Shown: positions 17,065 through 26,236 of the stretch, piece after piece
Position numbering within the stretch: the stretch's first letter is position 1
How the letters are laid out: every line of letters begins with the position of its first letter
NCBI RefSeq assembly: GCF_917563915.1
Contig: NZ_CAKJTI010000005.1
Location: 124,001-188,000, forward strand
Length of the DNA stretch: 64,000 nt
Direction of reading: 5' to 3'
Source of the DNA: Bacillus rhizoplanae
GTDB taxonomy: Bacteria; Bacillota; Bacilli; Bacillales; Bacillaceae_G
The notes under the pieces: model-generated
Told to the model about the DNA's origin: nothing
Databases searched by the model: none
What the model saw: only the letters and a program-made list of their open reading frames with translations
Position numbers and translations under genes: made by a program

Positions 17065-18167
17065 TTTAAAACTTCCAATACCGTTTGCTTCAATATTTGC
17101 ACGCCATCTACTATACAAGCGTGATCAAACGTCATGTGAGGATGGTGTAATCCTGGCTTTAAATTCGCACCTAATCCTAACATGACAGCTTTTAAGTGCG
17201 GCTTTTTAACCGTATAATAATGAAAATCATCACTTCCTGCTGTGCGAAGCGATGCGGTGCAGCCCTCTGCGCCATACGTTTGCAGAATTCCCTTACGAAG
17301 GAACTGTTCTGCTTCATCTGATACCACTGCTCCCGGTACATAATCGACCCATTCATAAGAAATCTTTACACCCATCGATTCAGCTGATTGAATAACTTGT
17401 TCTATCTTTTTCTTTAACTCTTCCAACAGCAGATTGCTTTCTGCCCTTACATCTAAGGCAAACTGACCGTTCCCTGGAATGATATTTAAACTTTCACCAC
17501 CAGCTTGGCATCTCGTCATTTTAACGGAATATGAATGTTGTGGTGAAAGCCATATATTTTTCAATCCAATGTTAATCATCGAAATTACATCGATTGCGTT
17601 CACACCTTGGTGCGGCCGCGCACCATGAGCGTCAGTTCCATATATATGGGCTTCTAAAAAGTCAGCTGCTCCATGCCGAATGGATGGTGCTGCTTGTTTC
17701 AATGATAATTCCTCTATTGGTCGTAAGTGAATACCGAATAAGAAATCGGCATCATCCACAACACCTTTCTCCACCATCTTCAGAGCTCCGCTTCCTTTTT
17801 CTTCTGCAGGCTGAAAAATAAATCGAACCGTTCCTGTTTGCCACTCTGCATTTTTTAACTGTAAAATAAGTCCCATCACAATTGTCATATGACCATCATG
17901 ACCACATGAATGATTTGCTTTGAACTCCCCATCTACCTCTTGCCATAATGCATCCATATCAGCTCGAATGGCAACAACTGGTTTCCCACTTCCCATTTCT
18001 GCTACTACTCCAGGACAATCATCAAATGTTTTATAAGAAATTCCTTCTGCCTCTAAAAATTTTGTAATATAAGTAGTCGTATTATGTTCATGCCAACTCA
18101 CTTCAGGATGCTCATGTAAATATTGAAAAATTTCGTTTAGACGCTCCTGCAAATCTTCTCTTTTCAA
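17061..18167 (-). CDS. M20-family amidohydrolase, possible N-succinyl-amino-acid hydrolase
   Basis: 368-residue metallopeptidase of the M20 aminoacylase type. Metal and catalytic residues are visible: CGHDGHM near residues 88-94, PAEEKGSGA near 120, and a final His in HHPHMTFDH. Its divergent neighbours are an enolase-superfamily racemase and a GNAT, so a role in removing an N-acyl (probably succinyl) group from L-amino acids is likely. The stop codon lies inside the terminal TTTAT of bcr1 copy 3, so the insertion used the end of this gene as target without altering the protein. Start ATG 18167 after GGGGGAGC. Confidence 0.82.
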   Translation of the reverse strand: MKREDLQERLNEIFQYLHEHPEVSWHEHNTTTYITKFLEAEGISYKTFDDCPGVVAEMGSGKPVVAIRADMDALWQEVDGEFKANHSCGHDGHMTIVMGLILQLKNAEWQTGTVRFIFQPAEEKGSGALKMVEKGVVDDADFLFGIHLRPIEELSLKQAAPSIRHGAADFLEAHIYGTDAHGARPHQGVNAIDVISMINIGLKNIWLSPQHSYSVKMTRCQAGGESLNIIPGNGQFALDVRAESNLLLEELKKKIEQVIQSAESMGVKISYEWVDYVPGAVVSDEAEQFLRKGILQTYGAEGCTASLRTAGSDDFHYYTVKKPHLKAVMLGLGANLKPGLHHPHMTFDHACIVDGVQILKQTVLEVLK

Positions 18168-18448
18168 CTCGATGCTCCCCCTTCTATACGCAAAACAATT
18201 CTCTTAAGGCTGTTTTGAAATGACATTTACTCCATACTAAAAAGCCTTTTGTTTTTCAAAAACATATTGAATATTCATTTAAATGTCAAGCGACACTTCT
18301 CCCCGTATCGATGAATGTTCCACCTTTTCGCTATATACTGCTTCCAACTATTTCATATTGAATTACTATCTTAATATATACGTTAACTTATCTTTGCATC
18401 CCTACACTTACCAAGACAGCAAGGATAGTACTAAAAAAGAACAAAAAG

Positions 18449-19735
18449 CTACATTAAAGACGTAGTATGAAAAGAATAAATAGGAAGCTTTAGCTCATAA
18501 AGGGCGCGAGGACGTCCTTGTTGATAGGGCATCTCCTCACCGCAAATATTTGCATACCCTTGATCAACCAATTTCTTTAAAATACGCTCTGTTGTGCGTC
18601 TTGTTACTTGTAAATACTCCGAAAGGTCGGCTGCTGTAAATTGAAGTGATGAACGAGACTGACTAAATTGAATGATTTTCGATAAATTTGCCGGACTAAG
18701 CTTTGTTTCTTTCGCTATCTTTAATAGTTCTTGGTCATCATTTTTAAGACTCTGGACTTTCTTTTCTTTTGGAAAAGGACCGAACAGTTCTTTTTCATCC
18801 GTTAATATATAACAACAGCTTTCCATTTGATTGTTTGTTGCGAAACTTTGAGCAATTTTAGCGTTTTGTTCCGCTTCTTTTACTGTTCTCCCGTAGCCAA
18901 ATCCGAGCACTATAGGATCTTTCGAATTGCTTAAAAAGTTTTGAAGGGAACTTCTTTTTATAAGTGCCTCAATATCACCACGCGTCGTATACAAAATGTA
19001 TGAGGTGTCATCTACTTGACGAAATGAACCGTGAATTTCACGAGCAAACGTATCGAGATGCTCCGTTGACATATAGTGTGATGCTGGGAATGCTATCACA
19101 CATGCTGCAACAGTCGCTGAATAACTTTTCGCTAATTGTGCTTTTGCTTTTGCATCTTTTAATCCTTGTATAAGAGCTTTTGTCGGATCAAGCATTCGCT
19201 GTGAAGGCACACCAAGTTCGATAAGTTTGTCATAGACAGCATGAACACTCGTTAATGCTAAATCAACCAATCCTGACTGGTACCGAGAGTAATGAAAATC
19301 AACAATCGCTTTTATTTCAAACATATTCGGTAACATATCTTGATAATCCATAACATGAGGAACCCCTGTAATCCCGATATCAGTGAAAACATTTGTAACG
19401 AAAGATGAATTCACTAAATCAATTGAAACTCGCTCTGGTTGAATGTTTTTATGGTGTAAAATGAAAAGTAAAGAAGATGCAAGTACCATTTCGCTTTGCT
19501 GCAAATAAATACTTGGAATTCGTAATTGTTCTCGCATTTCTTTTGAAATATAATAAGGTATAACACCGGAGAAGAAGATCACATCACACGGCTTTAAATG
19601 CCGAATAATTTCCGAAGATTCTTTCGGATGAGAATAAACATAAGGCTCAATCTCTATATCTTCGACTTGGTGGGCAACAGCCACAAGGTTCTGAATAGAC
19701 TCTTGTGTACCAATAACCGCAATTTTTATCATCAT
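18449..19735 (-). CDS. Regulator with N-terminal sensor and C-terminal winged helix
   Basis: 428 residues. Residues 1-190 look like a PrpR/ligand-receptor type sensor domain (DVIFFSGVIPYYISKE, then LPNMFEIKAIVDFHYSRY). A central region contains GFGYGRTVKEAEQNA, reminiscent of a degenerate nucleotidyl cyclase-like fold. The C-terminus holds a winged helix: LQFTAADLSEYLQVTRRTTE followed by RILKKLVDQGYA. Divergent from the racemase gene and just upstream of the M20 gene, it is the likely regulator of this D-amino-acid set. The start is the ATG at 19735 or the next codon. I do not recognise a named orthologue. Confidence 0.7.
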   Translation of the reverse strand: MMIKIAVIGTQESIQNLVAVAHQVEDIEIEPYVYSHPKESSEIIRHLKPCDVIFFSGVIPYYISKEMREQLRIPSIYLQQSEMVLASSLLFILHHKNIQPERVSIDLVNSSFVTNVFTDIGITGVPHVMDYQDMLPNMFEIKAIVDFHYSRYQSGLVDLALTSVHAVYDKLIELGVPSQRMLDPTKALIQGLKDAKAKAQLAKSYSATVAACVIAFPASHYMSTEHLDTFAREIHGSFRQVDDTSYILYTTRGDIEALIKRSSLQNFLSNSKDPIVLGFGYGRTVKEAEQNAKIAQSFATNNQMESCCYILTDEKELFGPFPKEKKVQSLKNDDQELLKIAKETKLSPANLSKIIQFSQSRSSLQFTAADLSEYLQVTRRTTERILKKLVDQGYANICGEEMPYQQGRPRALYELKLPIYSFHTTSLM

Positions 19736-19826
19736 TTGTTCAAACTCCTTATAACTATTTAACGACTATTTAACGACAACTATATCAAATGCACAAGAGC
19801 ATTGTAAACAGAAAGGGGTCTTTTCA

Positions 19827-20936
19827 ATGAAAATCACAGCAATTCATCTTTATGCAATTCGTTTACCGCTTCGCAATCCATTTATCGTAAGCTATGGTAC
19901 TTATCCTGATATGCCTTCCATTATTGTAAAACTCGAAACTGATGAAGGCATTATTGGTTACGGAGAAGGAGTAGCTGACGAGCATGTTACATGTGAAACA
20001 TGGGAAAGCACTTTTCATATTTTAAAACATACATTAGCTCCTGCCTTGCTAGGTAAAAATCCAATGAATATCGAGAAAATACATGACATCATGAATCAAA
20101 CTATTTACGGGGTACCTACTGCCAAAGCTGCGATTGATATAGCTTGCTTTGATGTAATGGGAAAAAAACTCGGACAGCCTGTGTATCAATTGATTGGCGG
20201 ACGCTATCATGAAGAATTCCCAATTACCCATGTTTTAAGCATCGATTCCCCAGAAAACATGGCCGACGAAGCTGCTTCCATGATAAATAAAGGCTATCAA
20301 TCTTTTAAAATGAAAGTCGGAACAGATGTCAAAAAAGATGTTGAGAGAATTGAAGCTGTACGTGAACGAGTCGGAAATGATGTCGCAATTCGTGTCGATG
20401 TAAACCAAGGCTGGAAAAACAGTGCGACGACGTTAACTGCATTACGTTCGCTTAAGCATTTGGACATTGATTGGATTGAACAGCCTGTTATAGCCGATGA
20501 TATTGACGCAATGGCTCACATTCGATCAAAAACAGACCTTTCTCTTATGATTGACGAGGGATTAAAAGGGCCACGTGAAATGCGCCAAATTATTCAAAAG
20601 CAAGCAGCTGATAAAGTGAACATTAAATTAATGAAGTGCGGCGGAATCTATCCAGCTGTCAAACTAGCCCATCAAGCAGAAATGGCTGGCATCGAATGTC
20701 AAATTGGTTCAATGGTCGAATCATCCATTGCCTCTTCCGCAGGATTCCATGTCGCTTTTTCTAAAAAAATTATTACAAGTGTTGAACTAACAGGGCCATT
20801 AAAATTCACAAAAGATATCGGGAATCTCTCCTATGATGTCCCTTTTATTCGCCTAACAGAAAAGCCTGGATTAGGCGTTGACGTCGATGAAGATATACTC
20901 AACGAGCTAACTGTTTTTCAAGATATTGTTCGCTAA
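19827..20936 (+). CDS. Enolase-superfamily racemase/epimerase (N-succinyl amino acid racemase-like)
   Basis: 369-residue TIM-barrel enzyme of the muconate lactonizing subgroup. All catalytic residues are visible: K161-M-K163, metal ligands D191, E218, D243, and K267. Such proteins were first called L-Ala-D/L-Glu epimerases; a B. cereus homologue has been reported to racemise N-succinyl-arginine. Neighbouring GNAT and M20 genes favour the N-succinyl racemase role. ATG at 19827 behind AAAGGGG. The gene is full length; an IscB/omega-RNA element begins just after its stop codon. Confidence 0.83.
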   Translation: MKITAIHLYAIRLPLRNPFIVSYGTYPDMPSIIVKLETDEGIIGYGEGVADEHVTCETWESTFHILKHTLAPALLGKNPMNIEKIHDIMNQTIYGVPTAKAAIDIACFDVMGKKLGQPVYQLIGGRYHEEFPITHVLSIDSPENMADEAASMINKGYQSFKMKVGTDVKKDVERIEAVRERVGNDVAIRVDVNQGWKNSATTLTALRSLKHLDIDWIEQPVIADDIDAMAHIRSKTDLSLMIDEGLKGPREMRQIIQKQAADKVNIKLMKCGGIYPAVKLAHQAEMAGIECQIGSMVESSIASSAGFHVAFSKKIITSVELTGPLKFTKDIGNLSYDVPFIRLTEKPGLGVDVDEDILNELTVFQDIVR

Positions 20937-20940
20937 AGGA

Positions 20941-21245
20941 CTAAATCAATAGTAGTCATTTTTATATACAAAAGTATACAAACGTGGGCAAACATGTTCG
21001 TATACTTACTATTGATTCGGTTTCAAGCCTAAGTGAGTGCGTTTTGACGAAAGTTAAATTGCATGATGAACTACGATTGATGAGTAAGTTGAAGACTTAC
21101 CCTCGGATACACGCTTTAGTCCGTTGCTCTAAGAGTGTGGAAGGATGACCGAATACTACTGCCCTGTAGTCAAACACCGAAACACATGAACTCTCATCTG
21201 TCATTGGCAAAAAGCGAAATTCTCCGAAAGGATGGCTGGTCAGAA
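20941..21245 (+). ncRNA. Omega RNA (HEARO) of the IscB element
   Basis: About 300 bases without a convincing ORF end directly at the iscB start, the known position of HEARO/omega RNAs. Structure is evident: AATCAATAGTA (20944-20954) pairs with TACTATTGATT (21007-21017), AGTATAC (20973-20979) with GTATACT (21000-21006), GTAAGT with ACTTAC near 21082, and ACTACTG with CTGTAGT near 21157. The stretch TTTCAAGCCTAAGTGAGTGC from about 21021 looks like the conserved core. The RNA directs the IscB nuclease; its 5' end should hold the guide. Exact boundaries are uncertain. Confidence 0.72.
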
Positions 21246-22478
21246 ATGACTAAAAATAAAAACAAAGAATATTGTTTTGTATTGGATGTAGAAGGAGGAA
21301 AATTAGCTCCTACAAGTGTCAACAATGGATGGTACTTAATTAGGAAGAAAAGAGCAAAACTTGTTGCAAAATACCCAATGGTAATTCAACTTCATAAGTC
21401 AGTGGAAGATGTAGATTATAAAATTAGATTGGGGATAGACGATGGTAGTTTACACGTTGGGGTTGGGTTAGTACAAGAATGTAAAACAAAAAATAAGCCA
21501 ATCTTTAAAGCTACTATTGAACATCGAAAAGATGTATCAAAGCTAATGGAGAAAAGAAGAGGACATAGACGATACAAAAGAAATCACAAACGGTATCGTC
21601 AAGCAAGATTTGATAATCGTGCAAGTAGTAGAAAAGAAGGAAGAATCGCACCTAGTATACTCCAAAAGAGACAAACGATTATTAGGTTTGTAAATAAGAT
21701 TTCAAAATGGATAGACATTGCAAGTATTCACTTAGAAGATGTTGCGATAGACATACGAGCATTAACTGATGACAAGAAGTTATACAGATGGCAATATCAA
21801 AAATCCAATCGGCTAGATGAAAACATGAGAAAGGCTGTAATTATACGGGACAAATATAAATGTATGGAATGTGGAAACTCAAACTGTATGTTAGAAGTAC
21901 ATCATATTGTCCCTAGAAGGTTAAGAGGCTCTAATACATTAGATAACCTGATTACACTATGTAGTAAATGTCACCAAAAAACAGAAGATAAAGAAGAAAA
22001 GTTTGTTGATAAGTATCAAAAAATGATTAATGGAAAGAGTTTACGGCTAGACTTTGCTCAACACGTTATGCAAGGTAAAAACTGGTTACAACAACACTTA
22101 TCTCAGTATGGTACTTTGCTTTTAACAAGTGGTGGAGATACTGCAAATAGGAGAATAGATTGGGGTATTGAAAAATCACATTCTAATGACGCTTTAGTTA
22201 TTTGTGGGTTAAAGATCAATGATACAAATATAAAAGACTGGGTCATTAAACCAATCAGAAAGAAAACGAAAGCAATACATTCCGAAACTTATGGGTTTAG
22301 GCATAGAGATATTGTACAATACACAGACACAAAAAAGGTAACTCATGTTGGCTATATTACTGCAATGTACCCAGATAAGTTACAAATTAATATCCAAACA
22401 AAAGAGAAACACCTAAAAAGAGTAAATGCAAGAAAAAGTGTACTAAAGTGGAGATTTAGAGGGTTGTATTTCCTATGA
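21246..22478 (+). CDS. iscB: IscB RNA-guided endonuclease
   Basis: 410 residues. Order: N-terminal PLMP-type domain (FVLDVEGGKLAPTS, residues 11-24); RuvC-I with GIDDGS and D65; arginine-rich bridge helix (RRGHRRYKRNHKRYRQ, 104-119); RuvC-II with E164 in HLEDV; HNH domain with CxxC at 207-210, HH at 219-220, N234 and CxxC at 239-242; RuvC-III with SHSNDA and D315; then a C-terminal domain. All nuclease residues are present, so it should be active. The ATG at 21246 is chosen because the 37 upstream codons lie in the RNA scaffold. No TnpA transposase is nearby, so it would depend on one elsewhere. Confidence 0.93.
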   Translation: MTKNKNKEYCFVLDVEGGKLAPTSVNNGWYLIRKKRAKLVAKYPMVIQLHKSVEDVDYKIRLGIDDGSLHVGVGLVQECKTKNKPIFKATIEHRKDVSKLMEKRRGHRRYKRNHKRYRQARFDNRASSRKEGRIAPSILQKRQTIIRFVNKISKWIDIASIHLEDVAIDIRALTDDKKLYRWQYQKSNRLDENMRKAVIIRDKYKCMECGNSNCMLEVHHIVPRRLRGSNTLDNLITLCSKCHQKTEDKEEKFVDKYQKMINGKSLRLDFAQHVMQGKNWLQQHLSQYGTLLLTSGGDTANRRIDWGIEKSHSNDALVICGLKINDTNIKDWVIKPIRKKTKAIHSETYGFRHRDIVQYTDTKKVTHVGYITAMYPDKLQINIQTKEKHLKRVNARKSVLKWRFRGLYFL

Positions 22479-22528
22479 ATGACCACACATGAATACTTTT
22501 GTGTATATTTTTTGAAGGAGGCCATAGC

Positions 22529-23224
22529 ATGAACATTCTTTATGAAGGAACGTTAAAACAAAACGAGCAACCATTCAAAGTCACACCATTATCTTTGCAT
22601 CACATCGAGCAAATTTTATCCGTACAAGACGATGTAATTGAAGCACTAGAAAACAAACAAAGCTTACAGCCTCTTACATTAGAAGAATTTCAAAATATAT
22701 TAACAGGAAATGGCTTAATGATCGGTGCTTTCGCAAACGAACAACTAATTGCATTTCGCGCGCTCTTAATTCCACCTATCGATGAAGAACATTTAGGATT
22801 GGATATTGGCTTACAAGGTGAAGAATTAGAACGGGTCATCTATCAAGAAGTATCAAATGTTCATCCAACTCACCAGGGAAACGGCCTTCAAAAAATGTTA
22901 GCAAAATTGATTATGGCGCAATTAAAACAAGTAGATAACAAATACGATTACGTTTGCTGTACTGTTGCGCCGTTTAATATCCCTAGTTTAAAAGACAAAT
23001 TTGCTCAAGGGATGGAAGTTGCTGCGCTGAAAGAAAAATATAGTGATCGGTTGCGGTATGTGTTTGTGAAAGATTTGAAGAGTGAGAGACAAATAGAATG
23101 GGTGAACGTAGAAGAACTTCTAATGAGTGATATTGCTGGGCAGAAAAAGTTGCTGATGGAAGGTTATCGTGGGTATGAGATGGAGTTTCGTGGTGGGGAG
23201 TATTTGGTGCGGTTTGGGAAGTAA
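22529..23224 (+). CDS. GNAT acyltransferase, possible D-amino-acid N-succinyltransferase
   Basis: 231-residue GNAT protein. The acetyl-CoA/acyl-CoA loop is VHPTHQGNGLQKML near residues 110-123, after a beta strand EVSNVHP. In other Bacilli a GNAT gene next to an N-succinyl racemase and an M20 hydrolase succinylates D-amino acids; the same trio is present here. The ATG at 22529 lies seven bases after GAAGGAGG; an upstream in-frame ATG at 22499 has no ribosome site. The IscB element separates it from the racemase gene. Confidence 0.75.
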   Translation: MNILYEGTLKQNEQPFKVTPLSLHHIEQILSVQDDVIEALENKQSLQPLTLEEFQNILTGNGLMIGAFANEQLIAFRALLIPPIDEEHLGLDIGLQGEELERVIYQEVSNVHPTHQGNGLQKMLAKLIMAQLKQVDNKYDYVCCTVAPFNIPSLKDKFAQGMEVAALKEKYSDRLRYVFVKDLKSERQIEWVNVEELLMSDIAGQKKLLMEGYRGYEMEFRGGEYLVRFGK

Positions 23225-23225
23225 A
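23186..23225 (+). repeat. Direct repeat, copy A (3' end of the GNAT gene)
   Basis: The last 40 bases of the GNAT gene (TTCGTGGTGGGGAGTATTTG onward) recur at 26003-26040 with a 3-base deletion and a few substitutions. Confidence 0.7.
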
Positions 23226-23268
23226 ATAACAATAGCGCATTTTCTAATATTATTTACTACGAAGAAAT

Positions 23269-23309
23269 AAAAAGGTGAGATACTACTATCTGTAGTGTGT
23301 CACCTTTTT
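23269..23309 (+). terminator. Terminator of the GNAT gene
   Basis: AAAAGGTGA and TCACCTTTT flank an inner stem ACTACTA/TGTAGTG-like, ending in a T run. Confidence 0.75.
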
Positions 23310-23390
23310 CAATAAAACATCCTTCTTAGAAAATGGTAGAGAAAACTTGATAATTTTCTCCTTCCATCTTTAATTGTATACTCGCCCTCT

Positions 23391-24260
23391 CTATAATTTC
23401 GAGCAGTTCCTTAAGTAATATTGATAAAATAATTCATCGGACCAACCCATTCGATGCTTTAGTTCAGTTAAATAGGCCAATATAATAATGGGGCCATCTG
23501 AATTGGACTGAAAAGAAACTCCTCTTTTTTGAAGATCATTTGCTAATGGAGTGATCATTTCAATATTTCCACTACGATAAATCGCCTCACTACAAGTAGA
23601 AACTTCCTTCGCAAATTTTAATAGCCCTCTTTCATGCAGTTTCGCTTTTTGTGACTCATAAATGCCATACGCACAACTGAATAATACATCGATGTCCTTC
23701 AACGTAAGTGTTTCTTTTCCAATAAATAAATTTTGTGTTTCTTTTTCGAACATCCGAATAATTGGAATGTCTCGCTTTTTTTCTTTCAAAGCATGTAAAA
23801 TACTCATGTAATACCATGATTGGTCACGTTTTCCACGATTAAAACGCGACCATACTTGATCGCCTTCTCTTTCTACGTCCTCTTCAATGGACCGTAAGTT
23901 ATGTAATTTATCTGCGACGATCAAAGTAATCTCTTCATTCGAACGGTGTGGAAGAGATAGAATGGTATGTTTTTTTCTTTCTTCCCATGACAACGATTTA
24001 TCTGGTTCTGAAGCCGCCTTAACCAATCTCAACACTTCTTCGCCAAAATGCTCGCACAACTCAACCTCGGTTGTATTCGTATCTTCTAAAGTATCGTGCA
24101 ATAACCCTGCAACAATCACTTCATCACGCTGCTTTGCTTTCTGTAAAATGAGTGCTACTCCAAACGGATGTATAATGTACGGAATATTAGTACCCTTTCG
24201 CATTTGGCCTTCGTGCTTGATAGCAGCAAACTGCATCGCTTTCTCAATTAATCTGCTCAT
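23391..24260 (-). CDS. HD-domain hydrolase (RelA/SpoT or MESH1-like)
   Basis: 289 residues. N-terminal HD domain with H in IIHPFG, LLHDTLEDT near residue 53 and ADKLHNLRSI near 115, the order seen in (p)ppGpp hydrolases. No synthetase, TGS or ACT domain follows, so it is a stand-alone hydrolase of unproven substrate; the C-terminal 150 residues have no recognised motif. Start ATG 24260, nine bases after AAAGGAG; upstream in-frame ATGs overlap this site. Lies inside the segment bounded by the 40-base direct repeats. Confidence 0.8.
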   Translation of the reverse strand: MSRLIEKAMQFAAIKHEGQMRKGTNIPYIIHPFGVALILQKAKQRDEVIVAGLLHDTLEDTNTTEVELCEHFGEEVLRLVKAASEPDKSLSWEERKKHTILSLPHRSNEEITLIVADKLHNLRSIEEDVEREGDQVWSRFNRGKRDQSWYYMSILHALKEKKRDIPIIRMFEKETQNLFIGKETLTLKDIDVLFSCAYGIYESQKAKLHERGLLKFAKEVSTCSEAIYRSGNIEMITPLANDLQKRGVSFQSNSDGPIIILAYLTELKHRMGWSDELFYQYYLRNCSKL

Positions 24261-24299
24261 GTACCTCATCTCCTTTACCTTCATTTATATTCATAACAT

Positions 24300-24336
24300 A
24301 AACACCGCTCAGAATAAAATCTTCCGAGCGGTGTTT
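24300..24336. terminator. Perfect 11-bp hairpin
   Basis: AAACACCGCTC and GAGCGGTGTTT flank a 15-base loop, upstream of the HD gene. The gene it once served is not obvious. Confidence 0.6.
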
Positions 24337-24909
24337 ACTCCTCCAACTACTAAAGCCATTCAATTTTACAAGATTCTTCTTTTACAGTTAGTGTTTCTTT
24401 AAATTGAACAAGCTGATTCAAAAGATACATTCATGGAAATTTTCAATTCAAAAGACTGTATTCCTGAAAACTTAGATTCGGATAATAAATCACCGGAATC
24501 TGATGAATTTTCAGATGAAGAGAAAAGAATATTACAATTAATAATTAAAAAAAGGCTTTGGTCCAGACCAAAACCTTTTTTTATAAACTACTTTTCAATA
24601 CTATTGTATCTAAAAATATATGAGTTTATACAATGCTATTTAATATCATATGAAACGTGTACGTCTAACACGTAAATCCAGCTACCCCTCACTATTTTTT
24701 ATCTACACTTCTCCTTTTTTGTAGATTAATTATATAACTGCTGAAAATTGATTCTTCTCTTTTTAATCTACATATGCATATTATATTACATGTGTTTTTT
24801 TTGTATACAAATAAAAACACAGAAAGCAGGTAGAAAATAATAGACAAATGATCAACGTTTTCATGAATATATTGAATTTCTATCCACTGAAGGGGGAGAT
24901 CGAGTCCTA
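24337..24909. other. Intergenic region with a second terminator and no convincing gene
   Basis: An 80-codon frame from 24433 has no ribosome site and runs through a clear terminator at 24547-24583 (AAAGGCTTTGGTC and GACCAAAACCTTT with T run), so at most its first 38 codons (EFSDEEKRILQLIIKK) could be the tail of a lost gene. The remainder is A+T-rich upstream region of the AI-2E-type permease. Confidence 0.45.
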
Positions 24910-25944
24910 ATGATGCAAATGAAAAATTTCTTTCAAAGTAAAGGATTTCAAAGGTTGCTTGTGTTAATAATTTTAACCATTATATTATATGGGTTAAAAA
25001 GTATGATTAATTTAATATTGATTACCTTTATCCTTACGTTTTTAATGGATCATTTTCAAAGGTTTATTTCTGAAAAGCTTAATCGTTTTGTACGGATAAA
25101 TAGGAAAGTGATTATCGCTTTTTTATACATTGTTTTAGTTATGTTGATTGTTACCACGTTATATAAATATTTACCGGTCATTACCGTTCAAATTTCACAG
25201 TTAATTCATCAGTTTCAAGTGTTTTTTAAGCAGCCACCTGATAATGAAATTATAAAATATTTGATTTCTACCATTAAAGAGATGGAAGTATCAAAGTATA
25301 TTGAACAAGGTGTCGATGTTATTTATCATTCTTTAGCTAATATTGGAAAAGTAAGTTCGCAAATATTTCTTTCCCTTATTTTAAGTTTGTTCTTCTTGTT
25401 AGAAAAAGAGCGTATTATAGCTTTCACTTCTAAATTTAAAGATAGTAAGCTTAGCATTTTTTACAATGAGATTGCATTTTTTGGACAGAAATTTGTACGT
25501 TCATTTGGAAAAGTTATTGAAGCACAGTTTTTAATCGCTGTTATAAATTGTATCCTTTCAGTTATTGCACTTTGGCTTTTAGGATTTCCGCAGCTCCTTG
25601 TATTAGCAGTAATGATTTTCTTGCTTGGGCTCATCCCAGTTGCAGGTGTAATCATTTCGCTATTTCCACTTTGTATTATTGCCTATAATATTGGTGGGAT
25701 TACATATGTAGTATACATTTTAATTTTCATTACAGTCATTCATGCGTTTGAAAGCTATGTTTTAAATCCAAAATTTATGTCTGCAAAAACGAATTTACCA
25801 ATTTTCTATACGTTTATGATCCTTATATTTTCAGAGCATTTTTTTGGTGTGTGGGGGTTAATAATTGGGATTCCGATTTTTATCTTCTTGCTTGATGTAC
25901 TTGACGTGAAGAATGAGGAGAAATCGTATGTAGATGTGGAATGA
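24910..25944 (+). CDS. AI-2E/PerM-family membrane permease
   Basis: 344 residues with about seven to eight membrane helices. Typical family features: a long soluble stretch after helix 3 (about residues 90-145), LGFPQLLVLAVMIFLLGLIPVAG near 225-247, and a final LIIGIPIFIF helix. The family includes AI-2 exporters and Na+/H+ antiporters; the substrate cannot be read from sequence. ATG at 24910 about nine bases after AAGGGGGAGA. Monocistronic with its own terminator. Confidence 0.85.
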   Translation: MMQMKNFFQSKGFQRLLVLIILTIILYGLKSMINLILITFILTFLMDHFQRFISEKLNRFVRINRKVIIAFLYIVLVMLIVTTLYKYLPVITVQISQLIHQFQVFFKQPPDNEIIKYLISTIKEMEVSKYIEQGVDVIYHSLANIGKVSSQIFLSLILSLFFLLEKERIIAFTSKFKDSKLSIFYNEIAFFGQKFVRSFGKVIEAQFLIAVINCILSVIALWLLGFPQLLVLAVMIFLLGLIPVAGVIISLFPLCIIAYNIGGITYVVYILIFITVIHAFESYVLNPKFMSAKTNLPIFYTFMILIFSEHFFGVWGLIIGIPIFIFLLDVLDVKNEEKSYVDVE

Positions 25945-25960
25945 TACCTTGAAGGCACGT

Positions 25961-25994
25961 AAAAAGCAATCCAAGTATATTGGATTGCTTTTTA
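25961..25994 (+). terminator. Terminator of the AI-2E-type permease gene
   Basis: AAAAAGCAATCCAA and TTGGATTGCTTTTT with a short loop and T run. Confidence 0.9.
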
Positions 25995-26002
25995 TCTCGC
26001 TA

Positions 26003-26040
26003 TTCGTGGGGAGTATTTGGTGCGGTTTAGGAAGGAAAAT
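26003..26040 (+). repeat. Direct repeat, copy B
   Basis: Orphan copy of the 3' end of the GNAT gene: TTCGTGGGGAGTATTTGGTG followed by CGGTTTAGGAAGGAAAAT. It is not part of any ORF here. Confidence 0.7.
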
Positions 26041-26061
26041 GGCTGAATCAGTCACGCCTCA

Positions 26062-26211
26062 GTTATCCCGCATTAACGGGCAGTAAGACCCCACACCTCA
26101 AGATTGAGAGAATCGAAGAAGATAAGTGGGGAAACTGCCCGTAAAAGCCCGATTGGTTCAACTAACCATCAGTGGGGGATGACTCCCCCACTGATGGAAG
26201 TTTCACTTTAC
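26062..26211 (-). repeat. bcr1 element, copy 4 (minus, diverged)
   Basis: 150 bp with decayed ends (GTTAT left, TTTAC right) and small deletions in both stems (CCCCACACCT; GATGACTCCCCC). Older than the other copies. Confidence 0.88.
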
Positions 26212-26236
26212 TATAAGATGACGTGTTCTCAAAAAT

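Noticed and set aside
21135-21245. N-terminal extension of IscB by 37 codons
   Set aside because: It lies in the structured omega RNA, has no ribosome site, and the family starts at the PLMP-type domain.
24433-24675. 80-codon ORF
   Set aside because: No ribosome site, and a clear terminator lies in the middle of it.
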